From Desulforapulum autotrophicum (lineage in GTDB: Bacteria > Desulfobacterota > Desulfobacteria > Desulfobacterales > Desulfolunaceae): a DNA stretch of 64,000 nt. Each line of letters begins with the position of its first letter. Within the stretch, counting starts at the first letter, position 1. The translations under genes and the position numbers were made by a program. Shown piece after piece: positions 54,039 to 63,083 of the stretch. The DNA lies in assembly GCA_020723285.1 (NCBI GenBank), contig DYJE01000006.1, forward strand, positions 62,001 to 126,000, written 5' to 3'. The notes below the pieces were generated by a model, which worked only from the letters and a program-made list of their open reading frames with translations, had not been told where the DNA came from and did no database searches.

Positions 54039-57000
54039 TTATGGACTCATCTGAAGAGCTCCGGGTTCCATAGGCAGGGAATCCCTCCCTTTCACGATGA
54101 AACTTCCGTAATCCCCACCTTTGACCCGTGCTTCACAGGGCTCTTTCAACAAATTTCCTGCGTCCTGAAATTCATTTGAAAGCGGTTTCAAACCGCCGTC
54201 AAGGTCACTGAAAGACGCCTGAATCAGTACCTCACCGTCAATGCCCATATCCGATGATGCATCGAGCACACTTGACGGATCGGCAAGAAAGACTTCCGAT
54301 AAAACACTGATGCGGCCTCCGTCCCCTTGAACGGCCCGTGCCGCAATGTCTGTTCTTTCAAGAACGATGAATCCGGATTCAAGTTCCAGATTCCCTCCCT
54401 GGGTCCCCTGGCCGCCACCGACACTTGCGAGTATTTCACTGTCGATCAGCCGCATAAGATTCTTCGAGATAATGCGAACATTTCCACCGTCCGCCTGATC
54501 TGCGTCAGCTGTAATTTTTGAACCGACACTGAAAATATCAGACAACGAAACGATTGAAATCTCTCCGCCATTCCCGGCACCCGTACTTTTAGCCGATATT
54601 TCCGAACCATTTCCAAGGGAAAGGTACCCGGCTGTCAGATCAATATCACCGCCCTTTCCCGAACCTTCAGCACTTGTGGATATGGCGGAATGATTGGCAA
54701 GAAAAAGATTGCCTATGATCTCCAGCCGTATGGAACCCGAGTCTCCATCTCCGCCGCTTCCGGCGAAAACCCCGGTTTTATCCACGGCTTTCGTTGTTCC
54801 GTCGGAGAAGCTTCCATCGATTGTAAATTCATCCGCCGTAATAAAAATATCTCCACCTTTTCCCGAACTTGTCGCTTTTGTGGAAATCTCGGCATGGTTA
54901 TACAGACCAAGCTTACCGATATTCAATTCGATGGTTCCCGCGTCACCGGATCCCGTGGAAGTCGCAAAAAGGCCGGTCAGCCCGGCATCAGCACCGTCGA
55001 TGGTGAGGATGTCCGCCGTGATGGTTAGATTTCCGCCTTGGCCACTCCCAGTGGTTTCACAGGTTACGCCACCACCGCCTTCAATGGTGACCGTTTCAGC
55101 CTCAATCGTGATATCACCAGCGATACCGTCCCCGCCTGAAATACTCTCCATGGTGCAACCATTCATGACAACACTACCGGCCATGACATTCACAGTTCCG
55201 GCATTGGCATAACCGTACGTTGAAGCTGCGATGAACGCATTTCCTTCCATCAGAACCGATTCAACGTCATGCAGCTTGATGTTTCCGCCATGTGCGGAAA
55301 CCGTCGTTTTATCACCGCACATACTGCTTATCGCGGCAGGTTTGGCGGGATCGTCATTTGTTCCATTCAGAACAACGCGAGTTGCGGTGATGTCCATATC
55401 ACCGGCCACACCGGAACCGTAGGCGTTAGCGTTAATGGAGGCATCCCCCGTCAATGTCAAAGTGCCTGATAATTGAACAGCAATATTCCCCGAATCACCC
55501 TCATGGTTGCTTCCGGAAGAAATTTTGGTAGAACGTCCATCGGCAGCTCCTTCGATTGTCATATCATCAGCGGTAATTGCAATATCTCCACCCTTCCCCG
55601 ATCCATTGGATAACGCCATGATATTTGCCTGGTTTTTCATTACAATTTGTCCACCTTCTATGGTTATATTGCCACCATTTCCAGTTCCCCTGGATGCTGA
55701 ATCAATCATGGAATTGTCAAGAACAAGAGATCCGGTCATGATTTCGATATTTCCGGAATTCCCCGTATCCAGGGTGCTTGCAGAAACAACCGACTCATTC
55801 ACGGCTTCAATGGATTCCGCATGAATGATGATACCAGCTGAATCGCCTGAAAAAGCTGAAGAATCAATCATTCCCTTATCCATAAAGACAGAACCTGCGG
55901 TCAATGAGATGAGGCCTGTTAAGCCGCTGCCTTTCGAACCGTTTGTGATGTTTCCACCATCATTGATTGTGGCGGTTCCACAGGTTATGGAAATATCTCC
56001 GGCCGCAGACGAACCGGTTGTCAGTGAAAAAATCCGTGCTCTGTCCTCGATATCCGATAAGCCATGAACATACAAAGCGTCATCGATGGTGAGATGAATC
56101 GATCCGCAAGCACCGGAACCTGTGGTCGATGTGTTGATGGAAGCTCCGTTCTCAATCTCCAAGGAATGGGCATCGACATTTATATCCCCTCCTTTTCCGG
56201 ACTGTTGAGATTCAGCCGCAATCATTGCTGAATCGCTTATCAACAGATCATTTGTAGAAATACTTATGTCAGCGCCGTCTCCTGTACCCATGGCGTAGCT
56301 TAAAATGGAGCTTCGATTTGTAACCGCAATGTGATCCGCTCCGATATGTAACCCCCCTGAATGTTCAGAACCCGCTGACTGACTGAATATAAATCCTCCC
56401 GAATCAAATACAAAATCAGACGTTGTCAGACTGATTTCACCTGCTGCGGCCGCGTTATTGGTTATTGAAAAAATTTCTGGGCCTATGTTCAAAGCGCCCG
56501 ATCCATCCAGTGTGATGGAATCTTCCGCCTTAACCGTGATATTCCCGCAATCTCCCGCTCCTGTCCCGGAAGATGAAACCCTTATCACTGAATCATTTTC
56601 AAGCTTCAATGTCTTTGAATCCAAGTTGATATCACCGCATGTTCCCTGGCCAAGGGTATACGCCCTGATCGTGGAAGAATTTTTCATCGATAGGCCATTA
56701 TCGGACTCAATGAAGATGGAACCGCCGTTTCCACCCGTGTAAGTCAGTGCCTCCACAGTTGACAATGTGTTTAATGACATGTCACCCGTTAAATCGATCC
56801 CAATATCCCCTCCATTTCCCGCTGACCAGGAAACGCTTCGGATTTTCGAAGAATCATTCAATGTCAGTTCTCCGGCATTAATGGTGACGCTGCCCCCCTT
56901 GCCGGTATTCCATGATTCAGCCACGATTGACGCCGTGTTGCTCAGAGACAGAGTCCCCGTGCTATGAATCGCTATATTTCCGCCAGAACCGGAACCATTT

Positions 57001-58655
57001 GTTTTTGAAGTCAGTTTTGAACTGTCTTTCAGCGACATATCCCCGGATTCAATAACAATGTCTCCACCCGCGCAGGTGTCATTGGCGGTTGTAGAAATAT
57101 ACGATGATCCTGAAAGATCCACGTCACCGTTCCCCGTAATGGTGATATCACCGCCTGTATCGGAAGTGTAAGCCGTTGAAGATATAAAAGACGTAGCACC
57201 AAGAATCAGAGAATCATAACAGGTGATAGCCAGATCACCACCGTTCCCGTCATTAATGGATGAACTACTGCACCGTGAACCATTATTAAGCAGCATGGTG
57301 CCTGCCTTGATTGATACATCTCCACCATTTCCGGAATAATTTGCAATGGAAGAAATATAGGATGATCCATCAAGATTGATGGATTCCTTTCCTGTTATTG
57401 AAAGATATCCTCCGTTTCCTTCCGCTAGTGTCGACGTTGTTATTCTCGAACTGCCATTGAGCGAAATATTATTCGAACAAATGATTAGAGACCCGGCATC
57501 CCCAGTGCCGGACACCGAAGTGGAGATATAGGACCCCCCGGCCAAAGAAACGCCGTCAGTTCCCGTGACACTCAGATCTCCTCCCCAACCGGACGAATAG
57601 CTTGCCGTCCTGATATATGAAGCACCCGTGAGATCAATAGTGTCCGCATGAATGCGTCCACCACCGCAACGACCCTGTTCATAGGCGTAGGTTTCGACTG
57701 CACTTCCGTTTGAGAGCTGAATCAAGGAAGCGGCTTCCATGTCCAGAGAAAGTCCGGAGGCATCGGAAGAAGAATAGCCCCCTGTGTATACTGCTGTTTT
57801 ATCTATTTCAATTTTACCACCACGGATAATCACCGAACCATCGGGATAAGAACCTGAATAATCCTCGGATGAGACATAGGCGTTAGACAAAGTGACGACA
57901 CCTGTTTCACCGGCAGCATCCGTGAGGACGGAAGGAGACTGGAGAGAAATATCACCAGCGTTACCAACACTCACGATCTGGACTTTGCCCCCATCAACCC
58001 AGACCTGAGCCTGCCGGTAGTTCCCTGTGACATCAATATCACCCCCGACAAAGGACAGTGTTTCGCCTGAAGAGCCAAATATATGGGCGCTCTCAATGGA
58101 TATGGGGCCCGGATTGTCCGTAAGGAATCCAAATGCCTCGGGTTTGGCGATACTCAGTACGCTTGCCTGAACCGGATTGGCGAAAAAGACTGAGCCGTCC
58201 TCGAATTTCAGACTGTCCCCCGTGCTCACATGGAACGAACCGGGGATATTGAGGGTGGCGTATGGACCGAACATCACGCCATATGGATTCAGCAGAAACA
58301 CGTTCGCCCCGTTGATAGTCGAAGCCAGTTCACCGTTGATCGTGGAGGGTAAACCGCCTGTCACCCGCCCAATGATGTTTTCAATAGAAGCCGCTCCGCT
58401 GAACGTTGCACTCTCGCCCACATTGACGTTAAACTCTTTAAAACTATGAAAGAGGTTCGTCCCCCGGACCTGGCCGAGATCATCGGTAATGGAATAAGCA
58501 GGACCTGTGATGTTGACTTCCGAACCCAGGGTGCCGTCTGTGGAAATCTGAGCAGAGCATGTTAAAACCGAAATCAGATAACACACAAGAAACCGGGTTG
58601 CCGCAGACAATACTCGACAACAGCGATAACGCTTTTTTACACTTAAATTTTTCAT
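54039..58655 (-). CDS. TpsA filamentous haemagglutinin-like exoprotein
   Basis: A 1538-residue secreted protein from the ATG at 58655, preceded by GGGGAGAG. A signal peptide (to about residue 36) is followed by the TPS secretion domain (about 37-300) with LLNPYGVMFGPYATLNIPGS; NPYG is the family's NPNG/NPYG motif. The rest is a long right-handed beta-helix with about 40 repeats around G-x-G-G-D-I-x-I. There is no polymorphic toxin domain at the end. Instead the last 35 residues hold a single Cys and GSFIVKGRDSLPMEPGALQ, like the closing S-F-x-V-x-G-R-x-x-L-P-x-x-P motif of cyanobacterial TpsA proteins. That motif may serve for anchoring or processing, and the neighbouring proteases are candidates for acting there. 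Probable role: adhesin or surface fibre. Confidence 0.93.
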   Translation of the reverse strand: MKNLSVKKRYRCCRVLSAATRFLVCYLISVLTCSAQISTDGTLGSEVNITGPAYSITDDLGQVRGTNLFHSFKEFNVNVGESATFSGAASIENIIGRVTGGLPSTINGELASTINGANVFLLNPYGVMFGPYATLNIPGSFHVSTGDSLKFEDGSVFFANPVQASVLSIAKPEAFGFLTDNPGPISIESAHIFGSSGETLSFVGGDIDVTGNYRQAQVWVDGGKVQIVSVGNAGDISLQSPSVLTDAAGETGVVTLSNAYVSSEDYSGSYPDGSVIIRGGKIEIDKTAVYTGGYSSSDASGLSLDMEAASLIQLSNGSAVETYAYEQGRCGGGRIHADTIDLTGASYIRTASYSSGWGGDLSVTGTDGVSLAGGSYISTSVSGTGDAGSLIICSNNISLNGSSRITTSTLAEGNGGYLSITGKESINLDGSSYISSIANYSGNGGDVSIKAGTMLLNNGSRCSSSSINDGNGGDLAITCYDSLILGATSFISSTAYTSDTGGDITITGNGDVDLSGSSYISTTANDTCAGGDIVIESGDMSLKDSSKLTSKTNGSGSGGNIAIHSTGTLSLSNTASIVAESWNTGKGGSVTINAGELTLNDSSKIRSVSWSAGNGGDIGIDLTGDMSLNTLSTVEALTYTGGNGGSIFIESDNGLSMKNSSTIRAYTLGQGTCGDINLDSKTLKLENDSVIRVSSSGTGAGDCGNITVKAEDSITLDGSGALNIGPEIFSITNNAAAAGEISLTTSDFVFDSGGFIFSQSAGSEHSGGLHIGADHIAVTNRSSILSYAMGTGDGADISISTNDLLISDSAMIAAESQQSGKGGDINVDAHSLEIENGASINTSTTGSGACGSIHLTIDDALYVHGLSDIEDRARIFSLTTGSSAAGDISITCGTATINDGGNITNGSKGSGLTGLISLTAGSVFMDKGMIDSSAFSGDSAGIIIHAESIEAVNESVVSASTLDTGNSGNIEIMTGSLVLDNSMIDSASRGTGNGGNITIEGGQIVMKNQANIMALSNGSGKGGDIAITADDMTIEGAADGRSTKISSGSNHEGDSGNIAVQLSGTLTLTGDASINANAYGSGVAGDMDITATRVVLNGTNDDPAKPAAISSMCGDKTTVSAHGGNIKLHDVESVLMEGNAFIAASTYGYANAGTVNVMAGSVVMNGCTMESISGGDGIAGDITIEAETVTIEGGGGVTCETTGSGQGGNLTITADILTIDGADAGLTGLFATSTGSGDAGTIELNIGKLGLYNHAEISTKATSSGKGGDIFITADEFTIDGSFSDGTTKAVDKTGVFAGSGGDGDSGSIRLEIIGNLFLANHSAISTSAEGSGKGGDIDLTAGYLSLGNGSEISAKSTGAGNGGEISIVSLSDIFSVGSKITADADQADGGNVRIISKNLMRLIDSEILASVGGGQGTQGGNLELESGFIVLERTDIAARAVQGDGGRISVLSEVFLADPSSVLDASSDMGIDGEVLIQASFSDLDGGLKPLSNEFQDAGNLLKEPCEARVKGGDYGSFIVKGRDSLPMEPGALQMSP

Positions 58656-58921
58656 TATTCTCTCCCCACCGGACAAAATTTTACTTTATATATAAAAAAA
58701 ATTTATCTTTGCAAATGAGTTTTTTCGTATTATCAAAGAACCATCAGGAAATTGTCAGAACATATTTTAACAAACTGTATTTATTGATAAATTAAAACAA
58801 TCCGTTTCGAACATGGTTGATTATGTGTTGTTTTAAATACTTATTATTCTATCGATGGGTATGATTGTATGAAACATAAACCGGTATCGATCACCGCCGT
58901 TTTTTTATCTCCGGTAGTACT

Positions 58922-61030
58922 ATGAAGCGACTGCATTTGATTCTTCTTTTCACTGTATTGTCCGTTCAGGCTCAATCCGGTCTGGCTTCTGAAAAACACG
59001 CCCTTCTCATCGGGGTTGGAGATTACACACTTTCATCCGGATTCAGTGATCTTAAAGGTTCATTGAACGATGTGGATATCATGCATAAAACGTTGAAAAG
59101 CCGCCGTTTCGGTTTTGACCGTGTCACTGTTCTTCTCAACACGGAGGCTACACACAGCCGAATTGCAAAAGCGTTCACGAACCTCGCGTCAGAAGTCAGA
59201 AAAGATAAGGAGAGCTATGTTTACATTTATTATTCCGGCCACGGTTCACTGACAAGGGATCTGAACGGTGACGAAGGTAAACGATACGACATTCATGGCC
59301 AAATCCTCCCAAGCTACGATCAAACCTGGGTGACTTACGGTTCCAGACTAAAAAATAGCGCAACTATTCCTAACGGATTCAAAACCGTCGACCGTTACGA
59401 TATCCTTGACGATGAAATCAACGAATGGATTAACGACATTGCTGAGCACGTCAGTCAGCTGGTGTTCGTATCGGATTCCTGCCATTCTGGAAGCGTTTCC
59501 AGGGAAGGTATTTTTGCCGGTGTAAAAAAAGGTCCCGTAGACACCCGGGAACATCCGTTGGGAAGAAAAAATTACAGACGGAACAGTTCTTTGAACAACA
59601 TCGTCCGGGTGGGGGCCTGTACCGACTCGCAAATCGCGCGGGAATTCATCCCTTACGGAATGTCGGAAGAATACGGTATTTTCACGTGGTACTGGATTAA
59701 ATCCCTGAATGCCTGCCTTCCTCGCGATACCTGGAATCAGGTATTCAGCCGGGTTTCACGAATGGTCATGCAGGAGACTCCGAACAGGCAAAGCCCGCAG
59801 ATTGCGGGTGCCGTTTCGATGATGGTTTTTAATGACCGTTTTTCAGCAGACCGAAGAACCGTCCCTGTATACCAGGTTTGCCGGATTCCCGAAGGTTATC
59901 GGGTTTACATGGCTGCTGGAAGATTATCTGGCGTGACAAGAGGTTCCGTTTATACCCTGGAAAAACAACACGAACAATCAGCCCCCCCAAAAATTGTTGT
60001 TTCACATGTCGAACCCTTATCAAGCACTGCGATGAGTGAAACCCCGATTGCCGTGAACGATCAGCTCGTTGAAATGACACACCACTACGAAAGCTCGCCC
60101 ATACGACTGATGATAACGTCCACGCTTCAGAACAGCGGTAATAATATTAAAAAAATCAGAGATGTAATACAAAAAATCTCTCAATACCGGGTTACCGAAA
60201 GCGTAAAAGCATGCGATCTCATCGTTTGCTTGACTTCCATATCCACTCATTCATCATCAAGCCAAACATTTAGAGTCTCCAAGAGCCAAGATAACTGGTC
60301 TCCCGTGATCAAGATTATGGATAAAAACGGAGAATTTTATCAGGAGAATCTGATTCATCCATTCTCAGACAAAGGTCTTTTGGAATTTAAAAAAAATCTC
60401 GAAAAAATCGCGCGAATCAAAGATTTCATGAAAATCAACAGTGACGGGAATCCATGTCCATTGCTTGTCTCCGTCACCCCCATGGTGCCCTGCACCGGAA
60501 ACGGTTGCACAACGCCAGAATGGTTTGAGGAAAACTGGGATACGCCTCTATGTCCATCGAAAAAGCTAAAGACATTAACTCCTTTAAGCATCAATGACTT
60601 CGTTTCAAAAAAATGGGATCTATGCACAATGATACGGTTTAACGCAACGAACCCTGGAAAGATTCCATATTATTTCTATGTTGTCCAAGTGGGAAGCGAC
60701 GGCGAAATCACACCTGTTTTTCCAAGTTACGACGAAAGTGGTCAAATTGCTGAAGTAAAGCCCGGAATGAAAACCAGTGAAGGAAACGCTGTGATTCGGC
60801 TGGATTCACGTTCTGCTGATCATTTCAAAATTATTGCATGCAGGAAGGCCATCGATCACCGCCTGTTTTATCAGACGGGTTTTAGGGCGAACATGAGAAC
60901 CAAAGGCGCTGCAGATGAGCCAAACCCCCTTGAACAAATTCTGCTCAATGCCATATCCGGAACCCGCAATAGTGTAACGGCCGAAACAGGTAGTTGGTAC
61001 GCCGAAACCATTACGGTTGACATGAGGTAG
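58922..61030 (+). CDS. Exported caspase-fold (C14) protein, divergent from tpsA
   Basis: A 702-residue exported protein. A signal peptide (about 1-22, ending GLAS) precedes a caspase-fold domain (about 24-300) with His107 in YYSGHGS and Cys187 in FVSDSCHSGS. The dyad is intact. The remaining 400 residues resemble the beta-rich C-terminal region of similar caspase family proteins (YYFYVVQVGSDGEITPVFPS), which carries a DUF4384-like segment. It shares the 266-base divergent region (AT-rich) with tpsA, so the two may be switched on together. The ribosome site is weak. Likely acts in the periplasm or on the surface. Confidence 0.87.
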   Translation: MKRLHLILLFTVLSVQAQSGLASEKHALLIGVGDYTLSSGFSDLKGSLNDVDIMHKTLKSRRFGFDRVTVLLNTEATHSRIAKAFTNLASEVRKDKESYVYIYYSGHGSLTRDLNGDEGKRYDIHGQILPSYDQTWVTYGSRLKNSATIPNGFKTVDRYDILDDEINEWINDIAEHVSQLVFVSDSCHSGSVSREGIFAGVKKGPVDTREHPLGRKNYRRNSSLNNIVRVGACTDSQIAREFIPYGMSEEYGIFTWYWIKSLNACLPRDTWNQVFSRVSRMVMQETPNRQSPQIAGAVSMMVFNDRFSADRRTVPVYQVCRIPEGYRVYMAAGRLSGVTRGSVYTLEKQHEQSAPPKIVVSHVEPLSSTAMSETPIAVNDQLVEMTHHYESSPIRLMITSTLQNSGNNIKKIRDVIQKISQYRVTESVKACDLIVCLTSISTHSSSSQTFRVSKSQDNWSPVIKIMDKNGEFYQENLIHPFSDKGLLEFKKNLEKIARIKDFMKINSDGNPCPLLVSVTPMVPCTGNGCTTPEWFEENWDTPLCPSKKLKTLTPLSINDFVSKKWDLCTMIRFNATNPGKIPYYFYVVQVGSDGEITPVFPSYDESGQIAEVKPGMKTSEGNAVIRLDSRSADHFKIIACRKAIDHRLFYQTGFRANMRTKGAADEPNPLEQILLNAISGTRNSVTAETGSWYAETITVDMR

Positions 61031-61058
61031 AGGAAGACCCCATGAGTCGATTCATTCA

Positions 61059-61161
61059 TCCTTGAAACAGCCTTCAGAAACAAGGGAAACTGGGCCACCA
61101 CCCTCTAATCCCCCCCTGCCGCCCTCCGGCTGTTGCCGGTGCGGGGTATGTGGAAAGTAAC
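61059..61161 (+). pseudogene. Decayed copy of the radical SAM gene 3' end
   Basis: Bases 61059-61111 match 44981-45033 of the radical SAM gene with only a few differences; both contain the exact run CTGGGCCACCACCCTC. Bases 61112-61161 match the last 50 bases of that gene, including CCGGTGCGGGGT and the Gly-Cys tail codons. About 138 bases are missing between the two parts. The frame is broken by TAA soon after the first part. It starts 28 bases after the caspase stop and is the right-hand boundary of the putative island. Confidence 0.85.
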
Positions 61162-61279
61162 ATTTCATAAAAAACCCTGTAACAGACGTTCCCTTCAAAC
61201 GTTATTCTCAAACAAACTGATCCCCCATGATCCCCAAATATCATGGACGTCTCCCCACCCCTAATCAAGGAGAAACACA

Positions 61280-62335
61280 ATGAAAAAAATCGTTTTCACC
61301 GTTCTTGTTTCCATGTTTTTTTCCGCCGCCGTTATTTCTGCCGGCCCCCCTTCAGGATTATCACGAATTGAACTCCTGGGCCGGCACATGTTCAAGGACA
61401 AAAATCTGTCGTACAACGGGACCCAGTCCTGCCAGGTCTGCCATCACCCCCTGTCTGGATTTGCCGACCGGCGGAACTCCATAAATCCTGAAACCAGCGT
61501 GGTTTCCGTTGGGGCCGACGGTGTGAGCAAAGGAGGGAGAAACGCCCCCTCAGCCGCATACGCAGGCTACAGCCCCATGCTTTCCATGTACGACGATGAA
61601 TGGGTGGGCGGTTTGTTCTGGGACGGCCGGGCTGACGGAGGAACCCATCTCAGAGATCCCCTGGCAGAACAGGCCCAGGGCCCACCTTTGAATCCCATTG
61701 AAATGGCCATGCCTGACAAGGCATCGATCATCGCTGTCATAGAGTCATCAACTTATGCCGGATTGTTTTTGAATGTTTTCGGGACAAACGCCTTTGACAA
61801 CACGGAAACAGCCTATGACAATTTCGCAAAAGCCGTAGCCGCCTATGAGCGGTCAACGGAAGTGACGGCATTTTCCTCAAAATACGATGTGGCCCGATCA
61901 GCGTTCACCGCCGCCGAAAACCGGGGATTTGGCCTTTTCAAGACCCATTGCGCCTCCTGCCACAGCACCGATGCGAACTTTGGAGCACCTGCGTCGCTGT
62001 TCACCAATTATCATTACAAAAACATCGGTGTGCCTGCCAATCCCCTGGTCCCCCTTGGCGGTCCCGATCTGGGTCTTGGCGTCACCGTTTCCGATGAGGC
62101 TCAGGATGGTAAATTCAAAGTGCCGACTTTAAGAAACATCTCCCAGTCAGCCCCCTACAGCCACAATGGGTCATTCTCAACGTTGAAAGCCATGGTGTCT
62201 TTCGTCAGCGACAGACATGGATTTACACCCGAACTCAACAGAAATCTTGATCAAACCGTGGGTAATCTGTATTTGTCCGACAACGAGGTCAACGATCTCG
62301 TATCATTTCTCCTGACTCTGACCGACGGCTACTGA
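61280..62335 (+). CDS. Dihaem cytochrome c peroxidase/MauG-family protein
   Basis: A 351-residue periplasmic protein with signal peptide (VSMFFSAAVISA). Two haem-binding motifs are present: CQVCH near residue 52 and CASCH near 218. GGRNAPSAAYAGYSP and GLFWDGRADG are typical for the family; KVPTLRNISQSAPYSHNGSF near the end matches its last domain, and the Met/His ligand region follows. Reduces hydrogen peroxide, or oxidises protein residues if MauG-like. Its start follows AAGGAG. It has no obvious tie to the island to its left. Confidence 0.92.
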   Translation: MKKIVFTVLVSMFFSAAVISAGPPSGLSRIELLGRHMFKDKNLSYNGTQSCQVCHHPLSGFADRRNSINPETSVVSVGADGVSKGGRNAPSAAYAGYSPMLSMYDDEWVGGLFWDGRADGGTHLRDPLAEQAQGPPLNPIEMAMPDKASIIAVIESSTYAGLFLNVFGTNAFDNTETAYDNFAKAVAAYERSTEVTAFSSKYDVARSAFTAAENRGFGLFKTHCASCHSTDANFGAPASLFTNYHYKNIGVPANPLVPLGGPDLGLGVTVSDEAQDGKFKVPTLRNISQSAPYSHNGSFSTLKAMVSFVSDRHGFTPELNRNLDQTVGNLYLSDNEVNDLVSFLLTLTDGY

Positions 62336-62348
62336 TATCGCAGCACAA

Positions 62349-62380
62349 GCGAACAGAACCGGAAATCCGGTTCCGTTCGC
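62349..62380 (+). terminator. Hairpin after the peroxidase gene
   Basis: GCGAAC, one mismatch, GAACCGGA, a two-base loop, TCCGGTTC, one mismatch, GTTCGC. Stem of 15 positions 13 bases after the peroxidase stop. No T-run follows, so termination may be weak or Rho-assisted. Confidence 0.5.
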
Positions 62381-62496
62381 AATCATCCTGATTACAACTT
62401 GAAATAATAAATCCCTGTGAGCCATGCAGCGTTGTCACATGTGAGAATGCATAGAGTGGAGTCTGGGGAAGGAAGAACATTGAAACATCGATATGT

Positions 62497-62530
62497 CATA
62501 CCGGCCGGGAATGACATCCCGACCGGTATG
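62497..62530 (-). terminator. Hairpin after the repeat-protein gene
   Basis: CATACCGG-x-CGGGA, five bases, TCCCG-x-CCGGTATG. It lies nine bases after the minus-strand stop at 62540 and is nearly symmetrical, so it may serve transcripts from both sides. The T content after it is modest. Confidence 0.5.
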
Positions 62531-62539
62531 TCGTTAGAC

Positions 62540-62869
62540 CTAAAGCTGGCAGGAATCATCTTTGAGACGGCTCTTCTTCCGGTCGCGTGTTCTTGTCTGG
62601 TCTGCAGCCAGAAGATCCCCGTATGATCCGGGCAGAATGAATTTACAGGAACCGTCTTTTTTCTGATCCTTCAGCTGATCCCTGTCTCGGTCCTGGTCAT
62701 CGGCCAAAAGAACGCTGTCTTTGTCAACCTGAATGATCCGGCAGGAACCGTCTTTTTTCTGGTCTTTCAAACGGTCCTGTTTCTTTGTCTGATCCGCTGC
62801 CATGGCTGCACCAGACGCCATGATCGCCAGAGATACTGCAACAACGCCTGTTTTGATCCACTTGTTCAT
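62540..62869 (-). CDS. Small exported protein with repeated KKDGSC motifs
   Basis: A 109-residue protein with signal peptide MNKWIKTGVVAVSLAIMASG and probable cleavage after AMA. The mature 84 residues are very charged and hold three related units, each ending in one cysteine: RLKDQKKDGSC, QLKDQKKDGSC and a degenerate SRLKDDSC. Hydrophobic stretches IIQVDKDSVLLADD and FILPGSYGDLLAAD separate them. AAGGAG precedes the ATG. No family is known to me. The three Cys could bind metal or cross-link; the Asp/Lys-rich units resemble ion-binding repeats. It is divergent from an ECF sigma factor gene, which might control it. Confidence 0.75.
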   Translation of the reverse strand: MNKWIKTGVVAVSLAIMASGAAMAADQTKKQDRLKDQKKDGSCRIIQVDKDSVLLADDQDRDRDQLKDQKKDGSCKFILPGSYGDLLAADQTRTRDRKKSRLKDDSCQL

Positions 62870-63083
62870 TTTAATCTCCTTTTATCATGTTTTTTATGGA
62901 ATCCTTGAATGGAAACCTGTTATCTTCCGGACCTGATGCCCGGCTTTGATACTTTCAACGGAACAGTATAAAAAACGTTACACGCAGGATCGATTTTTTT
63001 AACTGATTATTCAATTGAACATTTTATGTTATCAATCTGTAACGTTTTCCGGCCTGATCCGTTTTTACACCAAGGTGAAATGT

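Larger units (their letters stand above)
45223..61058. other. Putative acquired island: TPS, CHAT, caspase and trypsin-like genes
   Basis: The block is bounded by the 3' end of the intact radical SAM gene on the left and by a decayed direct copy of that 3' end on the right. It is visibly AT-richer at its left end (the serine protease gene) than the dcw cluster. Seven genes are co-directional on the minus strand and one diverges at the right. No integrase or transposase is inside, so mobility is inferred only from the bounding repeat, base use and content. An alternative is an old tandem duplication of the radical SAM gene with later replacement of the intervening DNA. Confidence 0.5.

Noticed and set aside
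54300-57900. CRISPR or simple tandem DNA repeat in the tpsA gene
   Set aside because: The periodicity is at the protein level (about 25-35 residues) and the DNA units are not identical.
54039-58655. Contact-dependent inhibition (CdiA) reading of the TpsA gene
   Set aside because: The protein has no variable toxin C-terminus, and no small immunity gene follows it. The end is a conserved-type motif instead.
49512-61030. Type III-E CRISPR (TPR-CHAT, craspase) or gasdermin defence system
   Set aside because: There is no Cas7-11 or other cas gene and no repeat-spacer array. The CHAT protein has a lipoprotein signal and the caspase a signal peptide, so both act outside the cytoplasm. No gasdermin-sized gene is adjacent.
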